Source: Trueperella pecoris (GTDB lineage Bacteria > Actinomycetota > Actinomycetes > Actinomycetales > Actinomycetaceae). Taken from it: a stretch of DNA of 64,000 nt. Shown here one piece after another: positions 44,456 through 53,377 of this stretch (positions are counted from its first letter, which is position 1; each line of letters starts with the position of its first letter). Below the pieces are notes generated by a model that ran no database searches, had not been told where the DNA came from, and saw only the letters and a program-made list of their open reading frames with translations. The translations under genes and the position numbers were made by a program. Location of the stretch: assembly GCF_014926385.1 (NCBI RefSeq), contig NZ_CP053291.1:372001-436000 (forward strand), given 5' to 3'.

Positions 44456-45530
44456 TGATGTCCCTTTCGAATTGATCGAGTTGGTCGGCAAGCTCGACGA
44501 GATCGCGCCTCGAAGTGATGGCCCTGCCGTAGAGGAGATCCCACACGTCGTTGGGGGAATAGGTGTTCGTCTGTAGCGCGGCAACAACGGCCTCCGGCGT
44601 GGAGCTCGTTGCGATGCCCCGGGGCGGGGCTAGGCGGGAGATGGTGGCGGCGCGGAGTGCGCTGGCGGCATGCTCATAGTTTTTGCCGCGATGGTAGAGG
44701 TAACCGCGTCCGGCGTCGGCCTCGGAGGCTGGTACGAGGACTGGCATCGGCTCGGCCACGAGTTTGCCGAAGCGCCGTCCACGGTATAGCGCCCACCAAC
44801 CGAGGCAGAGACCGAGGCCCGCAAGTAGGGGGAAGAACCAGGTGGGAAGGCCCGCCCACGAGGTGGGCTGAACCTTGTCGGGGCTGAATGCTCCGCTGAC
44901 CCACACCACGGTTGGGTGAGCGCCGAGCTTGCGCAACGCGAACGCCGCGTTGCCGTGGTCGGCGAGGAATTCGTTGGTGATAAACCGTGAATCAGGCAGG
45001 TAGGAAACCCGGGGATTCTTTGCCAGCGCTACCCACCCGTACCCGCCGATGTGAGGGAAACAGCCCGTGACCGACGCCGTGTCTGTGGGTACGAAATAGT
45101 GGCCGAGGGGGCTGATCCCGCGCGCTTCGGTGGCATCGGGATCTGAGCACTGTGCTGAGACGGGGGTGGGTGGGGCGGACTGGATCTCGCCTTCGAAGCC
45201 GGCGTCGAAGGCCGGGGTGTCAAGGAAGATGATCGTGGCGCGGGAAGCAACGAGGTCGTCGACGACGTGGGTGGGGGCGGTGAAGCTTGGGTCGAGGACG
45301 AGTGTCGTGTCCTTGACCGCATAGTCCAACACGTGAGGGGCCCCGATATGGGAGACCTCAATGCCGTTGGCACGCAGGATGCTGGCGAGCGCGCGAGTGC
45401 CGTTGGGGGCCGTGGAATCTGGCGAGTAGGGAGCGCCGGCCGAGGGGACTCTAATGAGCATGATGGCGATGATCGCGACTATCGCCACGATGCTGAGGGT
45501 GATGGTGGATCCGCGGGGAGGCTTGATCAT
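44445..45530 (-). CDS. DUF4350 domain membrane protein
   Basis: The 361-residue protein has one N-terminal membrane helix (about 8-27), an outer domain starting YSPDSTAPNGTRALASILRANGIEVSHIG, typical of DUF4350, a second membrane helix near 230-250 (LPTWFFPLLAGLGLCLGWWALYRGRRFG), and a cytoplasmic tail. It resembles a GATase-like sensor fold and belongs to MoxR/DUF58 operons. Overlaps on both sides (ATGA upstream, 11 bases with moxR) show coupled translation. Function unknown. Confidence 0.87.
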   Translation of the reverse strand: MIKPPRGSTITLSIVAIVAIIAIMLIRVPSAGAPYSPDSTAPNGTRALASILRANGIEVSHIGAPHVLDYAVKDTTLVLDPSFTAPTHVVDDLVASRATIIFLDTPAFDAGFEGEIQSAPPTPVSAQCSDPDATEARGISPLGHYFVPTDTASVTGCFPHIGGYGWVALAKNPRVSYLPDSRFITNEFLADHGNAAFALRKLGAHPTVVWVSGAFSPDKVQPTSWAGLPTWFFPLLAGLGLCLGWWALYRGRRFGKLVAEPMPVLVPASEADAGRGYLYHRGKNYEHAASALRAATISRLAPPRGIATSSTPEAVVAALQTNTYSPNDVWDLLYGRAITSRRDLVELADQLDQFERDINDQ

Positions 45531-46135
45531 ATCGCCGTCCGATCGGACACACTGTTGTAGAGATCCCGGATTGCCTTCACATCGCTGACCACCGCATGCC
45601 CATGGCCATAGTAGACATCGTTAAAGATGTTGGCGCATACAAAGAAATCTTCACGCCCGAGCGTGTGAGAGGCGGCCTGCGCAGCCTCGAGCGCAGTCAT
45701 GCCGGGGAAGACCCGGATGAGATTGCGCTCGGAAAGTAACCTGATCAGCGCGCGGAAGCGCTCGATGACCGCCTGATCCAGATTGCCCGCGGCCTCTGCG
45801 GCGCGGGCCGCGGCCACCAGTTCGGCCGCGCTACGGTCATCATTGAAGAGCTCGGACCTGCCGTGGCGGACACGAGTCCCAGCACGTTGGTATGAGCGCC
45901 ACAACGCGAAGGCGACGAGCGCCACCACTACGATGATGATGGCTAGGATGACGGCGATATTTCCGGCGCCGCCTCGGCCTGGGTCAAGCTGGACGCCGAG
46001 GCGATTGAGGCGCTCACCGATCCAGCGCAGGAGGCGTTCGAACAGATTCGGCGCATAGTCATACATCGCCTTCGAGAGCTCGTTTTGGGCAAGCTCCCGG
46101 GCGCTATCCGAATCTGGTAGGAACGGAATCGTCAT
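45527..46135 (-). CDS. DUF4129 domain membrane protein
   Basis: The 202-residue protein has one membrane helix (about 60-82, NIAVILAIIIVVVALVAFALW) and a C-terminal cytoplasmic DUF4129 domain (VIERFRALIRLLSERNLIRVFPGMTALEAAQAASHTLG). This domain is the usual companion of DUF4350, MoxR and DUF58. It overlaps both neighbours in ATGA form. Function unknown. Confidence 0.87.
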   Translation of the reverse strand: MTIPFLPDSDSARELAQNELSKAMYDYAPNLFERLLRWIGERLNRLGVQLDPGRGGAGNIAVILAIIIVVVALVAFALWRSYQRAGTRVRHGRSELFNDDRSAAELVAAARAAEAAGNLDQAVIERFRALIRLLSERNLIRVFPGMTALEAAQAASHTLGREDFFVCANIFNDVYYGHGHAVVSDVKAIRDLYNSVSDRTAI

Positions 46136-47328
46136 TTATCGGCGTCTCCGTACCACTGGGGGCGGCCCTGCCATTCGTCGCTTGCCTCGCCCGCTTGACC
46201 ATACTGGCCATACCGGGGTTGGCTTTCCTGGCCATAGGGCGTCTGGCCGTACGGACTGCCCTGGTCTCGGCCATTCTGACCCTGGCCTGTGGGCTCGACG
46301 CCGAAGGGCCCACGTTGGGGGTTGACGGCCGCAACTGATGAGCCACTTGCGTAGAGGAATTCCTGATGGAAATTTTCCCTCTTCATCCGCATATTGATGT
46401 AAATCAGATTGATCAAGCTCATTGCGATCGGGGAGATGATGACGGAGATAACGAGCGTCATGAGAATGACGCTCGTTGCGCCGATAAGGTTTCCCGTCCC
46501 GGAAAACGGATCGGGGCTTGCGAGGGTGGTACCGATCGTCAGGGCAAGAAGAATCGACATGACGGTAGTCAGCACGGTGAAGATGATCATGACGGCAACG
46601 TAGAGGCCGAAGAAGTAGCCGAGCGAGCCCTTGGTGAGCCTCAGCGAACGCGACATGGCTGCCAGCGGGCCGATGTCTTCTGCGACCATCGCCGAGGGCG
46701 CGATGATCAAGCGATAGAAGGCGAAGAAGAGCAGGGTGAAGACGGCGAACGGTGCGGCTAGGAGCGGGAGAACCGGGAACGACGACGTGCCGATCATCTG
46801 GATGATCATCGCAGCAATGCCTACGAGGACGATGACGAAAACGATAGCCAGCGCGAAGAAGATGAGGTAGAGGCCGAGCAGGCGCACAGAAACCCGACCT
46901 AGGTTCTGGCGCGAGAGGCTCATTGCTCCGCCCAGCGAAAGCTTCTGGCCGCGGACGGAAGCCAACGTGATGCGCGTGCCGGCGACGATGAGGAACACCT
47001 GGGCGACGAAGGACAGGAGCAGGCTCACAACCGCGTACACGGAATTAGTTTGAGCCAGGCCCAGGCTCGTGGACGAAAGCTCGCCGAACGCGGAGGCAAG
47101 CGCCATATCCAGAGCGGCAACCACCAGCGAGACGATGACGGGAAGGGCGACGAAAGCGACCGGATTGAAACGGATGAGCCGCATCGTCGCGTCGATTGTT
47201 TCCCCAACCGACAACGGGTGCATCGGAATGACGGTTCGCCACGTCTGAACGCGATCGCCAACCTGAGGCTGGTAGTCACCGTACTGGCCGTAGCTCGGCG
47301 CGGGCTGATTATTATCCCCGGTTGACAT
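46132..47328 (-). CDS. Multi-pass membrane protein with GDPD-type membrane domain
   Basis: The 398-residue protein has six to seven membrane segments in the pattern of the glycerophosphoryl diester phosphodiesterase membrane domain (PLSVGETIDATMRLIRFNPVAFVALPVIVSLV; LIIAPSAMVAEDIGPLAAMSRSLRLTKGSLGYFFG). No catalytic GDPD domain is attached. Both ends are low-complexity, rich in Gln, Tyr, Gly and Pro (SYGQYGDYQ; PRYGQYGQAG). ATG 47328 is taken since GGCGGA lies just upstream. First gene of the DUF4129-DUF4350-MoxR-DUF58 operon. Confidence 0.8.
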   Translation of the reverse strand: MSTGDNNQPAPSYGQYGDYQPQVGDRVQTWRTVIPMHPLSVGETIDATMRLIRFNPVAFVALPVIVSLVVAALDMALASAFGELSSTSLGLAQTNSVYAVVSLLLSFVAQVFLIVAGTRITLASVRGQKLSLGGAMSLSRQNLGRVSVRLLGLYLIFFALAIVFVIVLVGIAAMIIQMIGTSSFPVLPLLAAPFAVFTLLFFAFYRLIIAPSAMVAEDIGPLAAMSRSLRLTKGSLGYFFGLYVAVMIIFTVLTTVMSILLALTIGTTLASPDPFSGTGNLIGATSVILMTLVISVIISPIAMSLINLIYINMRMKRENFHQEFLYASGSSVAAVNPQRGPFGVEPTGQGQNGRDQGSPYGQTPYGQESQPRYGQYGQAGEASDEWQGRPQWYGDADK

Positions 47329-47422
47329 TAGTCCGCCTTTCTTCATGAGACTATGAACAATCTACCGGATGCTTCCGACAGATTTGGGAGGCGTTACTCA
47401 AGGGGATAATCCGCCCAGCTGA

Positions 47423-47428
47423 TATGAT
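47423..47428 (+). promoter_or_regulatory. -10 candidate of the mtrAB-lpqB operon
   Basis: TATGAT lies 39 bases before the mtrA start in the 139-bp gap to the divergent membrane operon. No good -35 is visible. Confidence 0.4.
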
Positions 47429-47467
47429 GGCAACGTTGCAAACACACTCGAGACGCGAGGTAGGGGT

Positions 47468-48148
47468 ATGGCGGTGCGGATTTTGGTCGTCGACGACGAT
47501 CCTGCGATTTCCGAAATGGTGGCGATCCTGCTCGAAACCGAAGGGTATGTCGTCTCCGCATGTGCCCATGGAGATTCGGTCCTTCCGCTCTTTCGTGCTG
47601 AGCATCCCGATCTCGTTCTTCTGGACGTCATGCTCCCCGGGCTTGATGGCGTCTCGGTCGCCCGCCTCCTCCGGGAAGAATCCGACGTGCCGATCATCAT
47701 GATGAGCGCCAAGACTGACTCGGTTGACGTCATCGCCGGGCTTGAGGCCGGAGCTGACGACTACGTGACCAAGCCCTTCGAAAACTCGGTCCTCCTCGCC
47801 CGTGTTCGTGCCTGCTTGCGCCGCCAAGAGCCAGAGCAGGAGAGCCTGAAGATCGCCGACCTCTCGATTGACCTCAAGGCTCACGAGGTCCGCCGCGGCG
47901 GCGTCGTACTGCACCTGACGCCGCTCGAATTTGACTTGCTGTCCGTGCTCGCTCGTAAGCCCTTCCAGGTCTTTACCCGCGAAGAGCTGCTCGAACAGGT
48001 GTGGGGCTACCGCCATTCCTCGGATACACGGTTGGTCAACGTCCACATTCAGCGCCTGCGTTCGAAGGTTGAAAAGGATCCCGAAAATCCGGAAGTGGTC
48101 CTGACCGTTCGTGGAGTGGGGTATCGCGCTGGGAACGTTAGCCGTTGA
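47468..48148 (+). CDS. mtrA: Two-component response regulator MtrA
   Basis: The 226-residue OmpR-type regulator has acidic D10/D11, phospho-acceptor D53 (LLDVMLPG), T/S80, and K102 in the receiver domain, and a winged-helix DNA-binding domain from about 130 (LSIDLKAHEVRRGG ... GYRHSSDTRLVNVHIQRLRSKVEKDPENP ... VRGVGYRAG). MtrA controls cell-wall, division and osmotic genes in actinobacteria. It is followed by mtrB and lpqB with stop/start overlaps. AGGTAGGGG precedes the ATG. Confidence 0.96.
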   Translation: MAVRILVVDDDPAISEMVAILLETEGYVVSACAHGDSVLPLFRAEHPDLVLLDVMLPGLDGVSVARLLREESDVPIIMMSAKTDSVDVIAGLEAGADDYVTKPFENSVLLARVRACLRRQEPEQESLKIADLSIDLKAHEVRRGGVVLHLTPLEFDLLSVLARKPFQVFTREELLEQVWGYRHSSDTRLVNVHIQRLRSKVEKDPENPEVVLTVRGVGYRAGNVSR

Positions 48149-49860
48149 CCGAGCACGAAGCCCCGCACCAGCGCTCAAGCATCGCCCAGCGCGTCGATAC
48201 ACTCAGGGAGCGTTGGTATTCCTCGCTGAGCCTGCGCGTCATGGCGCTGATCGTGCTCGCAGGTGTGGCTGGCATCGTCATGATGGGATTCGCCATCTCG
48301 AGCCAGGTGCGCTCATCAGTGTTCGACAACGCGGTGAGCACGAACATTGAACAGTTCTCCACCGAAGTCCAGCTCGCCCAGGACCGCTTTTCCGCCTCCG
48401 CCCCGACCGTTGGGCGCACGCAAGAAGTGGCCAACAAGCTTGTGGCCTCGATGTACGATCCCTCTCGCGGCGTCCTCGGCGCAGTGCTGATGCGCAGCCC
48501 GGATCAGCCACCCGTCCCCACCCAAATCCTCGAGCCGGCGACTGCGTCGGCCACCCGCGTGCGGTCGCTGGTCACCCCGGAGCTGCGCGATATCGTGACC
48601 AACGGCGGGCAGATCGGATGGCAGTCGGTGGGCATCTCCGTTGGCGACTCCACGACGCCGGGCATCGTCGTTGGCACGACGTTCGACATCCAAGGTTCGG
48701 GCAAGTACGAGCTGTACACGGCCTACTCGCTGGAAAACCAGCAGAAGCTGATTGGCACGACGATCCGCGTCATGTGGGTCTCGGTGGCCGCGTTGCTGGT
48801 CATCCTCGGCGTCGTGACATGGGCCGTGATGCGCTGGGTCCTGTCGCCGGTCCGGGCGGCATCGCGCAATGCCCGTCTGCTCGCGGACGGCGAATTCAAC
48901 ACTCGCATGGAGGTGCGCGGCTCGGACGAGATCGCCCAGCTTGCGACGTCGTTTAATCAGATGGCCGAGTCGCTGGAAACGCAGTTCACCCAGATGGAAC
49001 GAATCTCGAAGGTGCAGACGGAATTCGTCTCGGCCGTCTCCCACGAGTTGCGTTCCCCGGTGACGACCGTGCGCATGGCCGGCCAGCTCATCTATGACAA
49101 CCGCGAGAGCCTGCCGTCCGGCCTGAAGCGAGCCGCGGAGCTACAGTACAACCAGCTGCTGAATTTGGACGCCACGCTGGCCGATCTTCTCGAAATTTCC
49201 CGGTACGACGCCGGCGGCATGACGCTGGCCACCGAGTTCGCCGATGTGGCGGCGCTGGTTGCGGAAGTCATCGACGTCGCCGAGCCGCTTGCGCAGTCCA
49301 ACTCGGTCATCGTCAACTACCAGTCCAGCGGGGACACGGTCGCAGAGATCGAGCCGCGTCGCATCCGGCGCGTCGCGCGCAACCTGCTGGTCAACGCACT
49401 CGAGCACGCGGAGGGAAACCCGGTCAACGTCGTCGTGGCGGCCAACGAAACCGCGGTTGCGCTGAGCGTCCAGGACCACGGCGTGGGGATGTCCGAGGAA
49501 CAAATCACTCACGTGTTTGAACGTTTTTGGCGCGCGGACTCCTCGCGCGTGCGCAAGTCGGGCGGCACTGGCCTTGGCCTGACGATCGCACGTGAGGACG
49601 CCCAAATTCACGGCGGCACGCTTGAGGTTGCCGGCGAGCTCGGAGTGGGATCGACGTTCTTGTTGACCCTGCCCAAGGTGCCACACGAGGCCTTCGAGCC
49701 GCCGCTCGATCTGGTGGTTCCCGAGCCACTATCTGAAGAATCCGAGGATCAGGATCTAGACCCGAGTGCGACGGCGCCCTTCAACGTCGTCGTGGAGGAG
49801 GATCCGGACGCCGCCGTGGAAATGCGGCTTGACGGTCAACAGGTCAGGGCAGAGGCATGA
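48145..49860 (+). CDS. mtrB: Sensor histidine kinase MtrB
   Basis: The 571-residue kinase has membrane helices at about 31-51 and 207-229 with an outer sensor region between, then HAMP (LSPVRAASRNARLLADGEFNTRM), HisKA with H300 (AVSHELRSP) and the HATPase domain (RNLLVNALEHAEG, FERFWRADSSRVRKSGGTGLGLTIA). An acidic C-terminal tail of about 60 residues follows. TTG 48145 overlaps the mtrA stop (TTGA), so the pair is coupled. Confidence 0.95.
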   Translation: MTEHEAPHQRSSIAQRVDTLRERWYSSLSLRVMALIVLAGVAGIVMMGFAISSQVRSSVFDNAVSTNIEQFSTEVQLAQDRFSASAPTVGRTQEVANKLVASMYDPSRGVLGAVLMRSPDQPPVPTQILEPATASATRVRSLVTPELRDIVTNGGQIGWQSVGISVGDSTTPGIVVGTTFDIQGSGKYELYTAYSLENQQKLIGTTIRVMWVSVAALLVILGVVTWAVMRWVLSPVRAASRNARLLADGEFNTRMEVRGSDEIAQLATSFNQMAESLETQFTQMERISKVQTEFVSAVSHELRSPVTTVRMAGQLIYDNRESLPSGLKRAAELQYNQLLNLDATLADLLEISRYDAGGMTLATEFADVAALVAEVIDVAEPLAQSNSVIVNYQSSGDTVAEIEPRRIRRVARNLLVNALEHAEGNPVNVVVAANETAVALSVQDHGVGMSEEQITHVFERFWRADSSRVRKSGGTGLGLTIAREDAQIHGGTLEVAGELGVGSTFLLTLPKVPHEAFEPPLDLVVPEPLSEESEDQDLDPSATAPFNVVVEEDPDAAVEMRLDGQQVRAEA

Positions 49861-51524
49861 AACGACTTTTGTTACTCATCGTCGTGTTGTTGACGGGCTG
49901 TGCCAGCCTTCCGACGGCAGGCTACCCGGTCCAGGTTGAACGGCCGGCGAACCTCAACGGCGGGGTCGTGCTCGACCCGCAGGGCCCGACGCCGGGCTCC
50001 ACGCCTGAGACCCTCGTGTCGGACTTCTTGCGGGCCTCGGGCGCGGGCCTGTCGGGTGATTTCTCGGTCGCCCGGCAGTTTCTCACCCCTGAGGCAGCGG
50101 AGCGCTGGAACCCGGCCACTGAGTTGCGCATCTACCAGGATTCGCAGAATCCGGCGATTTCCTCCACGCGCACGGGCGCGATCCGGGTGAGCGCCGCGGC
50201 GTCGGCGACGCTCGACAACCTGGGCCGATACACCGTCGCGGCGCAGGATGCGATCCTCAACAGCGAATACTCGCTGGCGCGCAACGCCGACGGCGAGTGG
50301 CGAATCGCCGTTCTTGACGACGGCGTGGTTGTCCCCAATTCGATCTTTGCCTCGCTCTACAACGAGACCGTCATTTATTTCTTGACGGCCGACCGGTCCG
50401 CCCTCGTCCCGGAGGCGCGGTGGTACCTCAGCGCGGGACAGGCGACGTACGCGGTGCAGGGCTTGTTGCATGGGCCGTCGTCGTGGCTGGCGCCCGCGGC
50501 CCACTCGGCGTTGCCCGCGGAGGCTCGCCTGACACAGCGTGGGGTGCGCGTCAACGACGGCGTCGCCCAGGTTGACCTGACCTCGGACGTTGCGTCGTTG
50601 CCGGCGTCGGAAATGATTGGTCTCGAAGCGCAGATTTCGAAGACGCTGATGAATCTGCCAGGCATCCAGGACGTGACGATCACGGCCGAGGGTGCGGAGA
50701 TTGCTATTCCATCCAAGATAGATCTCAGCTCCTATCCTTACGCCACCTATACGCTGGCGGGCTTGCGCGACGGCGCGCCTGTGACGATCAGCGGCGGCAA
50801 GGTGGAGGCCACGGGCGCGGGGGCGGCGGGCCTCGGCCTGAGCGTTCTGGCTACTTCCTACGCGGAGCCCATGACGATGGGCGCCGGGCTCGGCAACGAG
50901 GGCAAGAGCCTTTATGCGGTGCCCTTCGACGGCAGCGAGCCGCGTCTGTTGCTAAGCGGGAGGCGCTTGGTCTCGCCGTCGGTGGACTCCCATGGATGGG
51001 TGTGGTCGGGTGAGTCGGCATCTAACGGCGAGCTGACAGCCATCAACCTCACCACCCGCGAGTCCGCGACGTTCCCCATGACTTTCCTTTCCAGCCTGAA
51101 CATCCGGGCGCTGGCCGTGTCTCGCGAGGGCGGGCGTATGGCTATCGTGACGGATCAGAAGGGCGAGGTCCAGATCAACATGGTTGCGATCTCGCGCGAC
51201 GTCAGCGGGCGGCCACTGGAGGTGGGCAACCCGATGCGGTTTGGGCAATCCCTCGTGGACGTCTCTGACGTGGCGTGGGTGAGCGAAGTGCACGTTGCCG
51301 TCATGGGCCGCCAGACGACGTCGTCGACGAACAATATCCACCTCGTTGGGATCGGGCTTCCCACGACGACACTCACGGCCGTCGATAATCCGGTGAGTCT
51401 GACGGCTGGGCGCGGCCCGGATTCGATCGTCGTCCAAAACGACTCGAACAACATGTATTCGTACGACGGCGCTGGGTGGCGGCTCATCGCCGAGAACGTG
51501 ACGTCGCCGGCACTGCCGGGGTGA
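49857..51524 (+). CDS. lpqB: Lipoprotein LpqB, MtrAB accessory
   Basis: The 555-residue protein has a lipoprotein signal with lipobox LLTGC (C15), a GerMN-like domain (about 165-270, VYFLTADRSALVPEARWY ... LTQRGVRVNDGVAQVDLTSDVASLPASE) and a C-terminal beta-propeller-like part. LpqB binds the outer part of MtrB and tunes MtrA phosphorylation. It overlaps mtrB in ATGA. A degenerate 23-bp repeat begins inside its last codons. Confidence 0.94.
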   Translation: MKRLLLLIVVLLTGCASLPTAGYPVQVERPANLNGGVVLDPQGPTPGSTPETLVSDFLRASGAGLSGDFSVARQFLTPEAAERWNPATELRIYQDSQNPAISSTRTGAIRVSAAASATLDNLGRYTVAAQDAILNSEYSLARNADGEWRIAVLDDGVVVPNSIFASLYNETVIYFLTADRSALVPEARWYLSAGQATYAVQGLLHGPSSWLAPAAHSALPAEARLTQRGVRVNDGVAQVDLTSDVASLPASEMIGLEAQISKTLMNLPGIQDVTITAEGAEIAIPSKIDLSSYPYATYTLAGLRDGAPVTISGGKVEATGAGAAGLGLSVLATSYAEPMTMGAGLGNEGKSLYAVPFDGSEPRLLLSGRRLVSPSVDSHGWVWSGESASNGELTAINLTTRESATFPMTFLSSLNIRALAVSREGGRMAIVTDQKGEVQINMVAISRDVSGRPLEVGNPMRFGQSLVDVSDVAWVSEVHVAVMGRQTTSSTNNIHLVGIGLPTTTLTAVDNPVSLTAGRGPDSIVVQNDSNNMYSYDGAGWRLIAENVTSPALPG

Positions 51525-51579
51525 CGAGGCCGGCGCTGTCTAGGTGACGCGGTTGGTGCTGTCGGGGTGACGGACCCGC
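51511..51579 (+). repeat. Degenerate 23-bp tandem repeat, three copies
   Basis: Units at 51511, 51534 and 51557 share CTGYC..GGTGACG. The first copy covers the last codons and stop of lpqB; the others lie in the gap before the comF-like gene. Confidence 0.55.
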
Positions 51580-51681
51580 CGCAGCCCAACGATTTTCTCC
51601 ACAGGATGCGTATCAGCGGCTCTATCCACATTTGCACGACGCCGTCGACGCGCGGTTCGTCATACGTGGCACGATACAGGC

Positions 51682-52437
51682 ATGGCTGACTGGTGGAAGA
51701 ACCAATGGAATGGCGCACTTGACGTCCTCTACCCGAGATGGTGCGCGGGCTGTGGCCGATGGGACGAGGACCTGTGCGAGAGCTGTCAGGCTCAGTTTCC
51801 ACGGTGGCGTCGCGTTGAAAAGCAGTTGCCCTATCTCACCGAGGTGAGCGCGGACGAGGGAGCGGATACCTCGCCATTTCCGGTGGGCGCGCTCGCGGTC
51901 TACGAGGGTCAGGCGGCTCGGGCGATCGTGCGCTGGAAAAACGTCCGCGATCGGCGCCTCGATCGCGCGTTCCAGTCTCTTTTGGTGCGGCGTCCGCCGC
52001 TTGCCCTGCCCGCGCTGAGGCGGCCGTGCGTGGTGGTGCCGGCGCCGTCGGCACGCAAACGCGTCAGAGACGGGCGGTTCGTCGCCGGCGTGATCGCAGA
52101 GGCGCTTTCGCAGGTCTATGAAGGTCAAGCGGCCGCGATCCTCCGCCGCAAGGCTGGCTGGGGGAGTCGGAATCTGGGCGCGTTGGGCCGCGGCCGCGGT
52201 GGCCACGCCGCCCGGCTCGATGCCCGTGGGCGTAAGGCGCGCGGAATAGCCGTCGCAGACGTCAACTTGCGCGGTATCGACGTGATCCTTGTGGACGACG
52301 TCGTGACCACGGGGGCGACGTTGGCGGGCGCTTCGCGCGCAGTGAAATCACGCGGAGGCCGGGTAGTTGGCGCTTTTGTCCTCGCGGCGGCAAAAGATCC
52401 GCGGGTAATTCATGCAACAGGCCACACTGTGACGTAA
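51682..52437 (+). CDS. ComF family phosphoribosyltransferase-like protein
   Basis: The 251-residue protein has an N-terminal zinc ribbon (C21, C24, C32, C35: CAGC...CESC) and a PRTase domain with the PRPP loop VILVDDVVTTGATLAGA. In naturally competent species ComF helps take up single-stranded DNA; elsewhere its role is unclear. The position between lpqB and the hibernation factor gene is conserved in actinobacteria. No strong ribosome-binding site precedes the ATG. Confidence 0.9.
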   Translation: MADWWKNQWNGALDVLYPRWCAGCGRWDEDLCESCQAQFPRWRRVEKQLPYLTEVSADEGADTSPFPVGALAVYEGQAARAIVRWKNVRDRRLDRAFQSLLVRRPPLALPALRRPCVVVPAPSARKRVRDGRFVAGVIAEALSQVYEGQAAAILRRKAGWGSRNLGALGRGRGGHAARLDARGRKARGIAVADVNLRGIDVILVDDVVTTGATLAGASRAVKSRGGRVVGAFVLAAAKDPRVIHATGHTVT

Positions 52438-52444
52438 ATCAACG

Positions 52445-52450
52445 TATACT
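52445..52450 (+). promoter_or_regulatory. -10 candidate of the hibernation factor gene
   Basis: TATACT lies 125 bases before the hpf start, giving a leader of about 115 bases. No clear -35 is seen, so an alternative sigma factor is possible. Confidence 0.4.
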
Positions 52451-52574
52451 TAAGTCATCTCAATTCTTCGTGATGAACAGGCGAAACGCCGATGAAGGAG
52501 GTGGTCAGGCGCTTGCGGAGGCAGGCATTGTTTTGGGTCATTCCCACCTTCGAATAATGGCCAAGGAGGTCATC

Positions 52575-53234
52575 ATGGAAATCGTTGTCACCGGTAGGAA
52601 CACTGAGGTTCAGGGTAGGTTCCGCGCTCACGCCGAGGAGAAGCTCGCCAAGATTGAGCAATACACTCCCTACGCACAGCGCGTCGAGGTTGAGGTCACG
52701 CACGAGACTAACCCTTCCCAGGTAGAAACATCCGAGCGAATCGAGATTACGGTTCGGGATAAGGGGCCGGTGGTCCGCGCAGAGGCATCAGCTTCCGATC
52801 GTTTCGGAGCCCTCGATTTGGCCTCTCAGAAGCTTTTTGAGCGGCTGCGCCGCCGTCACGAAAAGAAAAAGAATCGCCGCAAGGGTGAGCGCCGTGATGA
52901 AGTCCCGCAGGATCTGCCGATCGACGAGCTGCTGGCCAAGCACAAGGATGTCGAAGAAGTGGAAGAACCCACGCGCCCGTCCGCAGTAGGGGAAGCGGTT
53001 GAAACCCAGCTTGGCGATTCGCCTGCCATCGTGCGTCAGAAGCTATACGAGGCCAAGCCGATGTCTGTCGAGCAGGCCATCGATGAGATGGAGCTCGTCG
53101 GCCATCCGTTCTATCTCTTCATTGACGAGGAGACTAAGCAGCCTTGCGCGGCATACCGCAGGCGTGGATGGACATACGGCGTGATCCGCCTCGATGCTAC
53201 GACCGGCGCATACGGCCCGGGTACCCCGGCATAG
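52575..53234 (+). CDS. hpf: Long-form ribosome hibernation promoting factor
   Basis: The 219-residue protein has the N-terminal S30AE domain (MEIVVTGRNTEVQGRFRAHAEEKLAKIEQY ... RVEVEVTHETNP), a charged linker, and the C-terminal dimerisation domain (KPMSVEQAIDEMELVGHPFYLFIDEETKQPCAAYRRRGWTYGVIRL). Long HPF joins 70S ribosomes into idle 100S dimers in stationary phase. ATG 52575 follows AAGGAGG by five bases; the longer frame has no family match. A strong terminator follows. The usual neighbour secA is not here. Confidence 0.94.
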   Translation: MEIVVTGRNTEVQGRFRAHAEEKLAKIEQYTPYAQRVEVEVTHETNPSQVETSERIEITVRDKGPVVRAEASASDRFGALDLASQKLFERLRRRHEKKKNRRKGERRDEVPQDLPIDELLAKHKDVEEVEEPTRPSAVGEAVETQLGDSPAIVRQKLYEAKPMSVEQAIDEMELVGHPFYLFIDEETKQPCAAYRRRGWTYGVIRLDATTGAYGPGTPA

Positions 53235-53257
53235 GGAATCACGCGTTCAGTGACTGG

Positions 53258-53287
53258 GCGGCGGGTGACGATTACGTCACCCGCCGC
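53258..53287 (+). terminator. Rho-independent terminator after hpf
   Basis: GCGGCGGGTGACG and CGTCACCCGCCGC form a perfect 13-bp stem with an ATTA loop, followed by a T-rich stretch (TTCTAATTTCT). Confidence 0.85.
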
Positions 53288-53377
53288 TTCTAATTTCTGG
53301 GAAGAATCCACGGCGACAATTAGGATGGGATGCGTTTAGGCCGGAAGACCCGGCGCACGAAGCGAAAAGGGGTAAGT

